From positions 9,111,501 to 9,175,500 of the forward strand of contig NC_092602.1 of the NCBI RefSeq assembly GCF_047663525.1: a stretch of 64,000 nucleotides of DNA, in the 5' to 3' direction. The notes under the pieces are model-generated. The model worked only from the letters and a program-made list of their open reading frames with translations, did not search any database and was not told where the DNA came from. This document shows, in pieces, positions 1 through 14,600 of this stretch. The DNA is from Anas platyrhynchos (taxonomy: Eukaryota > Chordata > Aves > Anseriformes > Anatidae). Position numbers and translations under genes: made by a program. Each line of letters opens with the position of its first letter. The stretch's first letter is position 1.

Positions 1-2488
1 TGGTGCAGCCCATGTGCTTACCCGCTGCCTGGCTAGGAGCTCTGCATGAGAACAAGCTAGTTAGCTGAGGTTTAACCCAGACAAAATCAATGCAGTGGCA
101 GAGAGGTTTTTTCCAAGCTGTTCACAGATTTCGGTTTGTCCAATTCTGGAACGTTAGAGGCACTAACAGTTTTTTTTTTTTTTTTCCATGGTACTTGTAG
201 CCATTTCTCTCTTGGATCTGGATTTTCTCACCATGCTATGTTTGTGTCATCTGTACTGGATTACTGCCACACGTTCTACACAGAGTGCTACTTGAAGAGA
301 ATTTTGAAAATATAGCTGGTAGAAAATGACATCACCAAATATTTAATCATGCTTAGCTTATAATGTATATTGTACCTGCTAGCAGCGAGACTAACCTACT
401 TGCCCACAGGAATAAGTCAGGACATGAGCAAAGATTCACAAAGAACTCCAGAGGTAGTTTTGGCCGTCCAAGGCACTCCGTGGTTACACTGTCATCACAG
501 CTGAGATGCACTGGAATGTTTGAGACCCAAACTGAAACATCTCCAGCCTGGAGGCAGTGTTCTACCTGGATGACTGCAGACTAACACTGTCCTCCTCTGT
601 TGGCAAACCTAAATCCAAGCTGAGGTCATCATTCTCACACATCTGCTCCCTGTTCTAACAGTATTGCTGGGACAGTACAAGCATATACCTTTTGTTAAGA
701 TTACCTTTTATTTCAAAGTGTTTAAGTTGTTATTAAATAAAATCAATAACACTAAATTATGCAAATTAAGTTGTTGTTTTACAAAACAGAATTATTACAC
801 AGCTATCTAGTATCTATACAAGCACTTTCCACCCTTCAGCGTACAAAAGGATCAATACATGAAGTAAGGAATGATTGCTTTATAAAATAACACTGGAGAA
901 CATCCACCAAGGGATACAATGGAATCTATCTTTCAATTAAATTATCTGGCATTAGCATTTAGACACTAGACACGATTTAGGTCAGCCAGTGATCTCTCCG
1001 AATGTGGTAATTCCTATTTTCAAGTAGAAACATTCCCTTAGCCATGTTGCTCAGTTGCCCACTGCACATCTCCATACATGAAAATACAGGATGCTCTTGA
1101 TGCTTAACCCTGCGATGATGAACAAGTCGGCTTTGATCATGCAAAGCGCACACTTGACTTTAAGCATGCTGAATAATTTCATTAACATCTATGAGGATAC
1201 TTGGTTAGCTGGACCACAGCCAAGGCATTCACCAGCTTGAAGAGTTAATCACACTGCAGGATTCTTAAGGGAGAATGCAGACAAGTATTGAAGGGAAATA
1301 ACCAGAACAAAGCCCTGTAATCATCAACCAGGTCACAACTTTTTGGTCTACACCCTGCCAGGCTGATGGTATTGGTTAATCAAGACTTCCTTCCAGAAAG
1401 ATGGAAGGACATCACTCTTTTTGCAAACAGATCCATGACACGATTTTGAACCACTCAGTGTTCCTTAGCTGTTCAGCCCAGCTGAGGGATTATAATCAAT
1501 CAGAGGAAAGCACTTATTGTATACTTACCGAGAAGTATGCACAGAAGTTCTAATTAACACAACATACAACAAAGATGAAGACAGATGTTAACAGATACAA
1601 AATAATAAAAACCAACACAGAAGAATTACGATATTAAAACAGAGCTAGGACATAGCACTGGATGGGGAAGCAGAGACTAAATTCTGTCACTGTAGTCACG
1701 GGCAACCACATCACATATACATCATCCAGAAAGAAACAATACATTTCTAGGTCCTTCTCACACATCATAAGCCACAAAACAGCTACAGAATTCATTCATG
1801 AAAGAGAAGGCACAAAAAACTAGAACATATCACAGAGAAGCCGAAGATACTGAAGACAACAGCAATGCACTTAAGTCTCAGTCACAGCAGGGAATTTAAT
1901 AAGCGCTCATCTAAGTATTGAAAGTATTGTGTCCCATGTTACTGAGAGGGGCACAGACAATCCTGTGGCCTAAAAGATACCACAGACACAGGGACAGCCT
2001 ACAAGACAGTGTTGCTACTACTGTGTGACTTGGAAAAACTTTCTGCTGAACCATACTAAAGAAGCTGAATACAAGGAAGCTCCTTCCAAATCCTGACATT
2101 TTTTAGAGCAACTAGTTTAAGCGAACTACTAGTCCAGCTGAGAAAGAGTAAACAGCAGCATAATTTAGACGAACAGAATTATAAATTTTATAAAGGTCTC
2201 AAGCACCAATTATATGGTAAATGATGTGTAACTGGGAAGCATTGATGCCTTCCCATGTTTTCAAGCTCATCAGAAATAAACCCTCTAATGTGTTTCCCTC
2301 CGAGAGGAAAAAACCCAAGCAAAAAATATCTCCATAATAGAATTCTAGTTTTCCTTTTGCTAATTGTGTGGCTCATTTACTGTGCCTTTGCTGAATTCTA
2401 CAGCCTTTTGCAAGCCTTTCGAATGAGAAACAGGTGTTAAAACAATGGCTGAGAAAGTAAGATCTGTTTATCAATGGTATAAACTTAC
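1..2488 (-). other. CABIN1: CABIN1 intron 3' of coding exon 28 (partial)
   Basis: AT-rich intron. I see no exon, RNA gene or recognisable mobile element; a T16 run lies near 171-186. The expected next CABIN1 exon (GIWRIP motif) is absent. Confidence 0.7.
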
Positions 2489-2602
2489 ATTGAAGAAATT
2501 CGTCTTGTTCCTCTCGCAGAAGAGGCCCTGTGCAGGCATGTGCTTCAGCTGCTGCCAGGGGACAGTGCTGCCCAGCAACACGTCGCGGGCCCACTGCAGG
2601 TT
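2489..2602 (-). CDS. CABIN1: CABIN1 coding exon 28 (residues 1541-1578)
   Basis: 114 nt, phase 0. Encodes [31 protein letters not shown] and FFN. Human continues GIWRIPVDEIDRPG, which is not found in positions 1-2488, so the next exon lies left of the window. Donor GTAAGT. Confidence 0.95.
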
Positions 2603-5600
2603 CTGTGGAAGAAATGGGGCAGGTGAGTTGCAGGCAGGGGCAGACAACGTCCTTGTGGGTAGAAGTACAAAAAGTGCTCACTTGCTTTTATTGAATACCC
2701 TGTATTGTGATTTCTCATTTCCCAGATAGCTGCTGTTCCAGCAGTATTTGTAGAAACATGGGACTTGGGGATGACATCCCTTGGGAAACAGAAGCCAGCT
2801 TGCTTCTCAGAGCAAGCACTGAGGACTGATCAGCCCCAGTAGAGGACTAGTCAGTTCCCTACAGCTGCTGAATCCAGCTTCATGCCAACGAGTTTTGTTT
2901 TCTTGCTTTGTTTTTATTTTTATTTTTTAAACTGTCTTCATTAATTGAGATCCACTTGCTATCTCCTGTCACCTACAGAAATCTGCACTATAAGCATATT
3001 TAAAACACCTAAAATTTTGTTAAAAGTTGAATTAAAGCACAATATTAAATAATTTATACATAAAATACAGTTTCTCACCAAACTGTGGAGCTCAGTGTCC
3101 TGGGTATCCCACAGCCTTCCTCCAGGCTCCTTTGTGCCCACTCCACCACCCCTGCCATTCTTCTCTGGCCCTCCAACCCTCCAGTTTGCCCCACCATGCT
3201 CTCCAAGTCACCTCCCTTAGCCCTTCCCCAGGGCTAGCCACCAGCTAAGAGTATACACCAGCTCTACCACCAAACAGAAGAGGTAACCAGTAAGCCCAAA
3301 CTGTAGCCTTCTTTTACTGGGGTGGTTAATTCAGGCCTTTTATCTTTCTACTCAGCCATTGCCCTCCATGTAATTTTACTTAATCTCTTTGAAAAATTCC
3401 ATGCCTGTCATTGAAGTTAGTTAAAAGTGCTCAAGGAGTTCACAAAGAAAGCATTGGGAGGAGAATAAATGATAGACAACAATCAAAAATTCATAAAAGC
3501 ACTAGTTCAATGCATGAACATCTCTTGTGTAGTGGAGAACTAGGGACAGCTGTTGGCTCCAGGCATAACATGGTATTTGGGATTACTAACAGATGAGACA
3601 ATTATTAATCATAAGGCTTTACTGACAGAGGTTTGTTTTACTTCATTTTATTTCTTTCAGTATTAGAAAGCAGTATTAGGCTGTGCTTTGTCTTGTTTTG
3701 GTGGTGGTGTTTTTTTGTTTGTTTGTTTTCCTTACAACTTAACAGAGCAAACAACTGAAAGAGGAAGCTGTTTGGTTCTATAGAGGCAAGTTATAATGGT
3801 GAATTCTGATTTGTTGTCAGTGGGCTGGAGATACGCTTCTGTGAATCATAAATTTGATTTTATCATGTCCATCCAACAAGCATATTCCACTTGTAAAATT
3901 GCCTCAATACTTTTTTGTTGTTGTTAAGAAAAATCTTAGCTTGTTTTCCAGATGGTTTTCTTTATAAGACTCTGGTGAAACAGTAAAAGCCGTGCCTAAT
4001 CATAAGCACTTGGTCCTAATGACAGTAGTCATGCAGAAACCTCCAACGTCTTACAGAACTGGAGCATCCATTTTAGCAAAATGCTAAAGGGATTGTTATG
4101 GATTCATGTGCAAGAGAGCTGAACACTGGAAATATTAACCAGATATTTACGGATGTCAAAAATACTTCATTCAGAGAATGGATATAGAGTACTTACACAA
4201 GACCTTCCTAATTGCAACATACAACAGTCAAGGGTTTGTGTAGCTTTCCCTCTGGTAAGGGACGAATACACATTCATTCACAAATATCACAAGGTACTTC
4301 CTGGCTAGTCAGGGTGACCACTCAATTTAATAATGTCAAATTTAAGATTGAAGAAAGCAAAGTATATAAACCTGACCTTTTCTTTTTTCTTTTTTTTTAA
4401 CCATACTGCTTTTGTACTATGTCTTTCTGTAATTCTGTTGACTTATGACTGTAAAATACTCTGAGATACATACAGAAAAAAATACAACACAAAAAAAAAC
4501 CTACAAAAGTCTGGTCTTCCACAAAAGCCATCCTGTTTTGAATGAAATCAGAATCCAGCAAAAATAAGCCTACCGTAACTCTCATGAGCCAGGCACATAA
4601 ATGTTTTATTTTATGTCAATCATAGTCATCATAAGCATAAGAATATTCAAAGTGTGAAAATAAAAGAAAAAATTCCCTAATATATAGCCATGTGATCTTA
4701 CTCTTAAAACCACTACATAAAAAAAACAAAGGAAAACAAAATCCAAATCTCAGTCTAAACAAATTTTAACTATAGATGTATCATGAATCTTAGTTTTATA
4801 CTGAAAATGGAAAGAGATCATTAAGTGCAGTGTCATGCCCTGGTGATCTGCTATGCACATTATACTGACCATTCACAGGCATGTATATGGGACATATAAT
4901 TCACAGGCTTTTATTGAATATGATGACAGTAACCTAGCAAGGAGCAAAAAAGATCATTCAGACAAATGGTGCAATTATACGGTAACTTCACACAATCAAA
5001 ACTAATGGGAATAAAAGATGTAGTTACAGACTCTCCACTACCCTCCTTCTTAAATCATCATGATCAGTGATTCCCAGCAAATATGCCTGAACAGGTCTTA
5101 ACTCATTAGATTTCACAGAGTCTGCTCTGCTTTGTTTTTGGCTGATGAAGTTATTAGAAGTGGGTGAAGGGATTCAGGACATAGCAAAAGAGACTTATTC
5201 CTCCTGGCACACTGCTTGCTGGTCTGAAATGCTGGATTTAGCTTTCTGACTCAGGGAAATTGCAAAGCATTCTTTCCGGTTCAGCTGTTGCCTCCCACAT
5301 CTTCATCACTCCAAGATTCAAAGCCAAGATGACTGACAGGGTACAATAACTTGCAGAAAAGTTTACCGCATTGTTCAAGTGGGAAAGAAAAATCGTTTAT
5401 GGTCAACCAACTGGAAATCAGAGGCGCTTCAGAGACAGATACCCTTTAGCTCAAGGGTGTCAAAAGCCACTAATACCTAACTTGGAAACTCCGTGAAGTG
5501 TTGCTGAGAGGTATACAGAACATCCTACTATGCTTTAATCCTTCCCTCTGTTTAAAAAAAAACAAAACAACACCAAACACACATCATAGCGTCACTGCAT

Positions 5601-8600
5601 CAAATAGAAGAAAAATAAAAAGACTATTGACCTTGCAGGATAGCATTTTAAACAAACTATTACAAACTGTTGCTACTTGAAAGGCTTAGATATATTAAAC
5701 TTGCAGATTATGCCTGTCTGTATGTTAAACCTACATATAATCTTGTAATTTATACATGCATATATTTATTATGCCTGTTTTGACTATCATGTTGGTAACA
5801 TATGACAATATCTGACATTAATTTCTTCAATCGACACCTAAATCAGAAAGACACTAAACAATTCTAATTATTAGCACATCCACTGTTACCTTCCCAGAAA
5901 GAACATAAAACACAACTCATCAGTACATTCAGGCAGACCGCATTGTCTCTGTTGTGAAATGGATCATGGTTATTGGATCTCAGCATGGACTCAGTATTAC
6001 TAGCCTTAGAGTACATAAATTACTATGTCTCTACCCAGTTGATGGATGAGTAATAATATAAGATCTATGGGTTAGAACAATATGACAGTGAATTCATAGT
6101 CTTCCTGAACAAAAATTCATAACCTCATCCCGAAAATGTAGCGGAGGACATTTCACTAGAAATAATCTAAGCCAGTTGTAAATGCATACCATGACACTGG
6201 AGCTGTGCTAATATTTTTTTAAAAAGTGTCTTTCACAAAACAAGTGGACTTTCACACTTACTCAGTGAATACACAGAGGATCAGGTACTGAACTGCAACA
6301 GTTTGTCAAGTATCCCAGCTTTAAATTACTAATAGTATTTTATATACATGTTCACCATGATGGTAGCAAACGTTCGTTAAAAAGCATTACAAGATCTGTT
6401 AATAATGGACATAATAGAAGATATTAAAAAATCTAAAGTTATACAAACAGCATCTGTGAGCAGACCAAGGATTTTTTTATTGCAGGATAAAAAAGCATGT
6501 GTTTTTATTTCCTGACAATCTACTGGTTGCAGAACGCCACTTCTACACACAGAACCCTGACACCATAAGGCAACTACTCACTGTCCACAAAGTGTTTTAG
6601 TTATAGTGATGAACAATCTCTTGCCAAGTTCTGTCTTCCTGCCCTTCCAAACTGTGCCAACAGCCACGTTGGAGGTAAAATCCTAACATCACAAAGGATG
6701 AAAACTTACCTTCAAGAGAGACACAATGCAAATAGGGAAACTAAAACTATTGCCCAAATTGGTAATGAAGTAACTTTTGAAAATTCACCCTTACTTTCCT
6801 GTCTATTTGTTCCAATAAAAAACAGCTATGTAAAAATTTGCTGTGATAACATAACAAAATAAATAGCCTCCAAAGAGTAAACAGGAATTTTGCAGGAAAA
6901 AACAATAGACTACATAGCCAAACAATGTTGAAAGATTTTGAAAAGGATTTAAAAAAAACACTCAACTATTTTTACTAATCTTGCAACAGCAAAGCCAGTA
7001 ATACTGTAAAATGGGAGAAAACAGATTGCATATGGAAAATTTGTTTTTCTGTGCACTATGGAGGCCTGCCAATCTGCTCCTTTCCTGGCCAAACATGAAT
7101 TTTGGCCATCAGTCTAAATTTTCATACATATTTCTGGCACTGGCACACAATTGCTGAATTTTCCAAGATGGTTATATACTTAAAATTAACCTCATGTTTC
7201 TAAAAATTTACCAGTAACCTAGTCTGCCCCCACAACAACTCAACCTGATCTAATTTACCTATTTTTTTTTTTTAAATCAGGCTCGTCACCAGGATATCTA
7301 AGCATACTTCTTACTCCAATTGCTGCTGCAAATGCATAGATACATTTTGTGTTTTACATTTGCTCAGGAGTAAAACTTCCACTAGAAATGCAGTAGTGTA
7401 CCATTAACACACAGATATTTGACATTGTTCTACAGAAGAATTCACATGAGGTGTCTAAGAAAAAATTACAATCTCCTGAAAGTATGTAGATTAAATACAC
7501 TAGTAGGAAGATTTTTTTCTTCCAGTGTTGAGTAGTTGTTTGTTAAAAAAATAAATACAGATAGTAAAATGCAACAATACTAGCTGAAACCAACCTGATA
7601 CCTACCAGGCTCAAACAGGCAAGATTCAATTTTTCTGAGTTCCAAGACAAGATAAATTTAGACAACACTGTGCATTTCATACAGAAAAACATCCAAAATC
7701 ACTGAGCTGTTATTTTATATAGAGATACAAAGAGCAGAAGAGGAGGCATCATCACTGGGGAAAAAAAAGATATTTTGGCAAGTAGTTCCTCAGGCAAGGA
7801 CATGCTACTAGAACCAATGAATTGAAAACAGGCAGCCTTTCACTGTTGAATGTTGATATAAAATCATTTGTCAGCAACAGTAATGACAGATTGCATGAAT
7901 CTGCAGCTCCTCTTAATGATTAGCTCCATAAAAAAATTAACAACTGTCACATACAAACAGCATAAGAATGTTTTCAAAACATATTATCTTTAAAAAACGG
8001 TCATATTTTTCTGGATAATCACTCTACAGCCAAATGAAATATTCATCACCTTTCAATAGACTGCTAATACATGCTACTGCTCAATTTGCAGCAGTACTGT
8101 AAACGGGTGTTCTGCTACGAAGAAAGCAGTATTAGATGTTTCCATTACCTTCCTCCCCCTATTAGACAACACATTGGAAATTCAATTCACAAAAGTTTCA
8201 GTGGTGGGAAAGAATTTGGGAAGCGATGCACTGCAGCATTTGCACAAGTTTTCCAAATACAAAATTTGTGAGTTCAAACCTTCATTATGACAATTAGTGA
8301 AACAGCTCTCATAATTTCTGCTTACTTTTCATGCATGTTTTACTAGCATACTTCAGAAAGACAAAGGATTATAATAACAGAAGTATGTAATAACAGAAAC
8401 ATGCAGAATAAGATAAAATTTTAAATCAAAATAATGGCAACTTGTAGCTCAAGGCTTTCGAAATTAATTTTACTATGAAGAACATGCAAAGATATTGGAA
8501 GGAAGTTATTTTACCCTCACTTCAAACTGAAACTTGTAATACTACAGTTACCAAGACATTGTTATGCCTGTTTAATCCAAAATCATCAGCTAATGATCAG

Positions 8601-11600
8601 TAGGATCTCCAGCTGAATTTTATTCAATGATTTCTAAACAGCAAATAATTTTGTTGAACTAAATGGGATGTAAATACAAAGTAAAGGAGCTGGAGAAAAA
8701 AATTGTACATGTGCTGTTCAGAACATGGACCCAAACTGCTAGTGATCTCCACGCTCTGACACTGGGAAAACTTTCATTCTACAAAGACCTAAGATACCCA
8801 GAAAGTTTATCTTTGTCATGTGATGTGTTTACACCAATACTCATGAATTTCTGCTTCCAAGTAACTTTTCAGTCCAGTTACTCAGTAAAAGCAGCAAGTA
8901 TCTTCAATTTTAAAAGAACATCTTCATTTATGTGACATATCTAAAAGGTAATTTTCTGGTGAATGACACAAAGTAACTTAGTTCATCAATGAAAAAGGCA
9001 TGTTGTACTCATATGGCCTCACACACACGAATAAGACAATCTAGGAATCAAAGACTTCCCGAAGTACAGTTCCGGTCCAAACTGAACTAAACTTACCTGC
9101 TACATTTTATGACTGACTTCTGAATCTGTACAAACAGTAACACAGATTATTTACAGTATTCACAAATTTTACAACAAATGCAGCTAGTCAGCTGTTCTAT
9201 CAGTGGCCTGCTCACCTTGTGTGTTTTGCTGTATGTGTACAGATAAGCCAATCTGTAGAGACTCTTGTAGTGCTGAGGAAAGCGGCTGAGGCACAAACAG
9301 AAGGAGGCGATGCACTGCTCTGTCAGGAACTTCCGCTGCTCCTCAAGGTCTGCTGGAAGACCCTGAGGAAATTCAGATGAATCTCCACAAGGTTCAGCTT
9401 TCTTCTTGCAGTCCCACTGTGATGGTAGGAGGACTGCAGCTTTGGTGGGATTGCCAGCAGCAGGCTGAGGATCTAACAGAATTTTCTGGCCAGTAGGCTC
9501 AGCAGGATGGTAAGATTCTGAGCTTTCCAGCAGCTCTTCTGACTTTCCTGCCACTGAAATATTAAAAGAAGAAAAAATGACAATGAAAATGATAAAATGG
9601 CAAATGACCTATGCAAAATGGCAAAAATGAACTACAACAAATGACAGTCCTTTTCTTCATTACAACATAGACAAAATTAGCAACTGAAAAAAGATGTCTA
9701 TTCTTGATGTTTAATAAGTCATCTTCAGCTTGTTAACAGAACTACACACTGATCTCTCAATAGTCTTTAGTTGGGCCTTTTACCTGCGCAGTAGTAATAA
9801 TTCAGCATACCCTACACAGTGCAGTGTATACCATGTTGGAAGGTAACTGGGGAGGGAGGGTTGGTGGCAGAGGAAGACAATAAGACTAAATTCAATGAAA
9901 TTCTATTGCAAAGAAAGGAACAGAAAATTAAAGCCACCCTGTCAAGTGAAATGTATTATTCTTAACAATCTATCTAGAACACAATTCTAAAATACAAAAA
10001 GAACGATTAGCAGCAGCTAACCTGGCCTTTTGGATAACACATGACCTACAGTTCTATCCAAATATTTTTGTAGTCAACTTGGTAACTTGTAATTCAGTTG
10101 GTCCATCTTTTCATGAAGGATATCAAATCTTACTTCAGAAAAGATCTGTGACAGCAGGAGCTTGCACATTTCCTGTTAGCTAGTCAGTATTGCTGAAAAC
10201 ATGCATGCTACATGCAGTTCAAGTTTTTTCAGCTTTGATTTTTAGTCATGGAATTTTACTGTGTCTTACCTTTCCTAAGATAAAGAGCCTCTTGCATTAG
10301 ATCTCATCTCCAGCCTAGAGATTTACTAAAGTATTCTTCATACTCAAGTATGAAGCTGCTCCTTAACTTTTTCTCCAATAGAGCTGAACTTCAAGTCAAG
10401 TCTGTTTTCCAGAACAGAAATTTTTCAAAATTTATTTGGACAACGTATGTATCCATCATGATTTTCATACAAAAATAGCTTTACGGTACATTTTTTCAAA
10501 CATTTCTTAGCAGTGTTTTTTTCAAATACCTTTTATGTGGCAAGTCTATGGACCTTTCACTTAAAAAGAATTTGCTTTGGTTTTGTATTTTGTTTAATTA
10601 AGTTGAGGATGATTCAAATAACTGGAAAAATCTCAGCTCATACAGCAGAGGGAATGAAAGCATGTTCCATCTAGTACAAGTAAAACACACATTATAAAAA
10701 CCATAGAAGTATCATTTAAGTTTAGAAAGCCTTAATAAACTTGATATTGAATAGGACTTGGGAGTAAGTCAGGAAGCTACTTTACAGTTACAACATTTGT
10801 TCTAATAAATGTCAGTAATGCAAGAATTGATTCATGCAAGAATTGATTCAATAGTTTTCCTGAAAGACAACTGATGACAATAACACAACTAACTCACTGC
10901 AAGCCTGAAGAAGAGTCTTGGTTTTAGTCCAACACCCAAAAGGTTACTGGGTTTAGTGATTGCATAAGTGCTATTTTACAAAACCAGGAACTGACATCTA
11001 CTTCATATTGATGCAAGCATCACCGCAGACTTCCCTAGCTCAAGCAAAACTGAAGTAAAATATTATTAAAAACAAGAAAGCAAGATATCGAAGTCTGTGA
11101 ACATAAAGATGGTTTGAGGGCACTTGCTCCTAGTGAGATCAGTCAAGTGAATTAGGGATATCCAAATCCCACGCTATGTGGGTCTATGAAACTGGAAGAG
11201 AGTACAGCACAGTCTGAACTGGCAAAGACTTCACACACAAAGGGCCTACAACCCGGAAAGGTGGGCAAAATTAATACATCCCGTTTGTGTCTCTTTCCCT
11301 AGTGAAGGCCAGCCTCTCTACTGCCATATCCAACTGTGCAAAACAACAGAGAAGGAAATTCCAGCTTCTGGATAAAGTCAAAAAAAAAAAAAAATCTGAA
11401 ACAGTTTTTCCAGTGGAATACAAAAGAGTTAGTTCTATTATATATGGAAAAATGTGGTAGAAAGCAATTCCACTCTCCACCAAAATAAAGTATCCAATGG
11501 AATAAAACATCTAATTCCACTACTTGTACTCTTTTAAGTACTGGTTATGAAGTTGTTACTGGGCCAGAACAAAAAGGGCGTCTACATCTGGGGAGAAGAG

Positions 11601-14600
11601 AAAATCCTGTGATCAAGGTTACCTTAAAATAACAACTCACAACTACCTAGTCTTTCTTTGGTGTTTCATATCTCTAAGTAATAACCTAAAAGAAGGCAAG
11701 CCTGTCACAGGGCCACCGCGGACGGCAGTTTATCATGATTCTCTGATTTATGAAGTCTAACAGGCATTACAAATTGGGATGATGGCCACATGGGCAAAGC
11801 ACGGTTCTAATTTTAAACTACACATATATACGCAGCAATAATGCCTAGTTAACATTCTCAGCCACAGTGCAGCATATTTCAGTGCTTCTGCATGCCAGAA
11901 GAAACATTTTAATGAGAATGTACCAGCTGACATTATCTATTAAAATGAGCATACTCTTTTCCTCTGTAGATCCCAGGGTCTCTTTGCTGGGCATCAGTGC
12001 ATCAGCACAGGCAGTAGAAATCCTCTTCTCTGTGTAAGTCTTCCTCAGGCTGTCTTGAGAACTGGCAGGCTCATTAAACATATCCTGCGTGGAACTGGAA
12101 TCAGACAGCACTGCTGCAGTGCTATCCTGACTCCTCTCTGCAAAAGAGATGAAGAAGGAATACAGTATTACATACCCATCAAGCTGCTACTTGCATTTTA
12201 GTAACAGTAACATAAACTGCAGCCACTCTGCAAACTTCTTTCAAATGCAATACAGAATCCTTAACAACCATCAATTCTGTTGTCTAAAAGGTATTTATTT
12301 TCTCTTAACTTGTCTACTTTAACTTATCATTTTCATCTCACCTCTTTGTACAAAGAAATGAAAACCCCAGCGTTCTTTCACTAGGTATTATTTAACACTA
12401 ATGGAATAGAGAGCTCCCTGCCCCACCACATTTCTTCCTAGAATATAACCCTGGAATTTGGTTCAAAAGAAATTATGCTTAATTGTGACAAGCAGTTAGT
12501 TTGAACAAAAGAAATTTAATTGCTGTATGGTCCCACAAAATTTTGCAGTTTTACTTCGCTATGTGCCTTGAGAAGCACCCAAAAGGATTTAGTCTGACAC
12601 AACCAAAACCCAGCTCATAAAATAAAACTACAAACAACAATAATGATAAAAATTACTTGTGAAGGACAAAAAATCCAGTACACCATTAGCGTGGGCAAAG
12701 ACTTACAGGAATGATCAGTGGTGCCATCTATCCTGCAGGTGTTAGATGCTGTTCACCAAACGCTCTGAAAGGTGATTTGATATGGCACATAAACAACCCA
12801 TCAAAGAGCTAGGTCTCAGAGAGGAAAACGCTTGGACTTCAAGGCAGCAGACAAACTTCTTAGACTTCAAGAACAGAAGCAACTTTGCCTTGATAGATTA
12901 TACCTGAGTGGAGTAGTGTATGGTGACTACTGACCACGTTAGGGTCAGAGTTAAGTTGTTAATCTGCTTATAGCTGTTACAGCACAAGACAAGTTATACA
13001 ATATCGCAACTATGGGGGATAAAATTCACACCTCAGAACGAGCACACAAGAGAAAACCTTCCACCCATGTCTGAAACTAGCCTGATACAATCCAAGTTGT
13101 TGTACATCAGGGGTTATCAGAGACAACCCTGCCTGACTGAAAAAAGACAACTTCTTATCTCTGGCAGAAAGACGCACACGTTTCTACTGAGATGGGAAAC
13201 TGGCATTTTTCTGTAATAATTGTGTCCCACGCAAAATTCTGATAGAGGCAATTCTCTTTAAATCTATAGCCCAAAAGATTAATTTCCTGCCTAAGATAAA
13301 GGGATAGCTTAACCAAGAGGCAAGTTATATACATTATCTAGGTAGTTCCACTGCATTCTTATTCATTAAGTTTCTTGATATAATCAAGAAAGAAAAAAAA
13401 AAAAGGCCCTTGAGATGAGCTGATTATTTAATTAAATTTCTTCTGTTCCATCCAACTTGCACACGTTCAGGAGAGAGCTAAGGGCCTCCTACAAATGTAC
13501 TTTATCAATATAAATCCCTCTGCAGACCTTTAGCTTGTAGATCAGGTTCTGCTTATTAGGATTCCAACAACTTTAAACCATATTTGATGCAATCCCCAGG
13601 CTTTTCACTAAAACACAAAGAAATCCTTCCCTTTCAATTAAGGGATATTAATATAACAGTATCTTGAAAAAGAGTGGGGGAAGCGTATTTGCTTCTTAAT
13701 TGGAAGCTTTATGGTTAGTTGATGATGACAAGTTTTATACAGAAAAGATATAATTAGGAAGAATAGGAAAAGAATGATTCTGAGGAGAGGTCAGTCAAGC
13801 CTTCAATGACTCATTTATAAAGCTTGAATAACATTCTGTGGCACTATTGAACTCCCAGCTGGTATCAGACAAACATTTACAGTTGATAATGTTGATTTCT
13901 TTCTTTTTTTTTTTTTTTCTTAAAAAAAAAAAAAAAAAAAAAAAAAAGATTTCTGCATCTATGGCAAAGAGGCTTAATTACTCATTAGGGAAGGAAAAAA
14001 TAATTGCAGATTTCCAAATACTGCCATAAGCGTGTAGATCAGTTCTAATGTGTGGATTGTGATAAATGAAGCATCAGAATGTAAACCAAGAACTGCTAGA
14101 CCAATACTCAAGAGCGATAGCAGATCGCTAGGAGATCACATTAACTCTTCAGCATGCAAAGACGGACTGTGATTTTGACTTAGCACGGAATATTTCAAAT
14201 GTGTGCACAATAGGGAAATTTTTCTGTGTGAAGAGAATTGGGGGAGAATTTTCAAACACATAAAATTAGCCAAAATCAAAATAATTGCTCTTCCTATTCA
14301 CTGAGTACAGAGAAAAAGGCAATAAGTAACAAGAAAGTTATATTTTCCCTAATCTCAAACTTAACTGTTACATACAGTTAAAAAATAGCATAGGGAACCT
14401 ACAGAATTGCTACAGTTTTCAAGGACAGGTGGACAAAGAGCCAGGTTACCCAAGATGCACCTTCTTATAATAGGAAAAAAAAAAAAAAAAGCTCTGACGA
14501 TAAATGCTACAGTTTATAATGCAGAACTCACAGCAATTGCACCTAGTAGCAACTGCCTTAAAAACAAAACTATTTTTCATACATCAGTGCTCTTCTAAGA

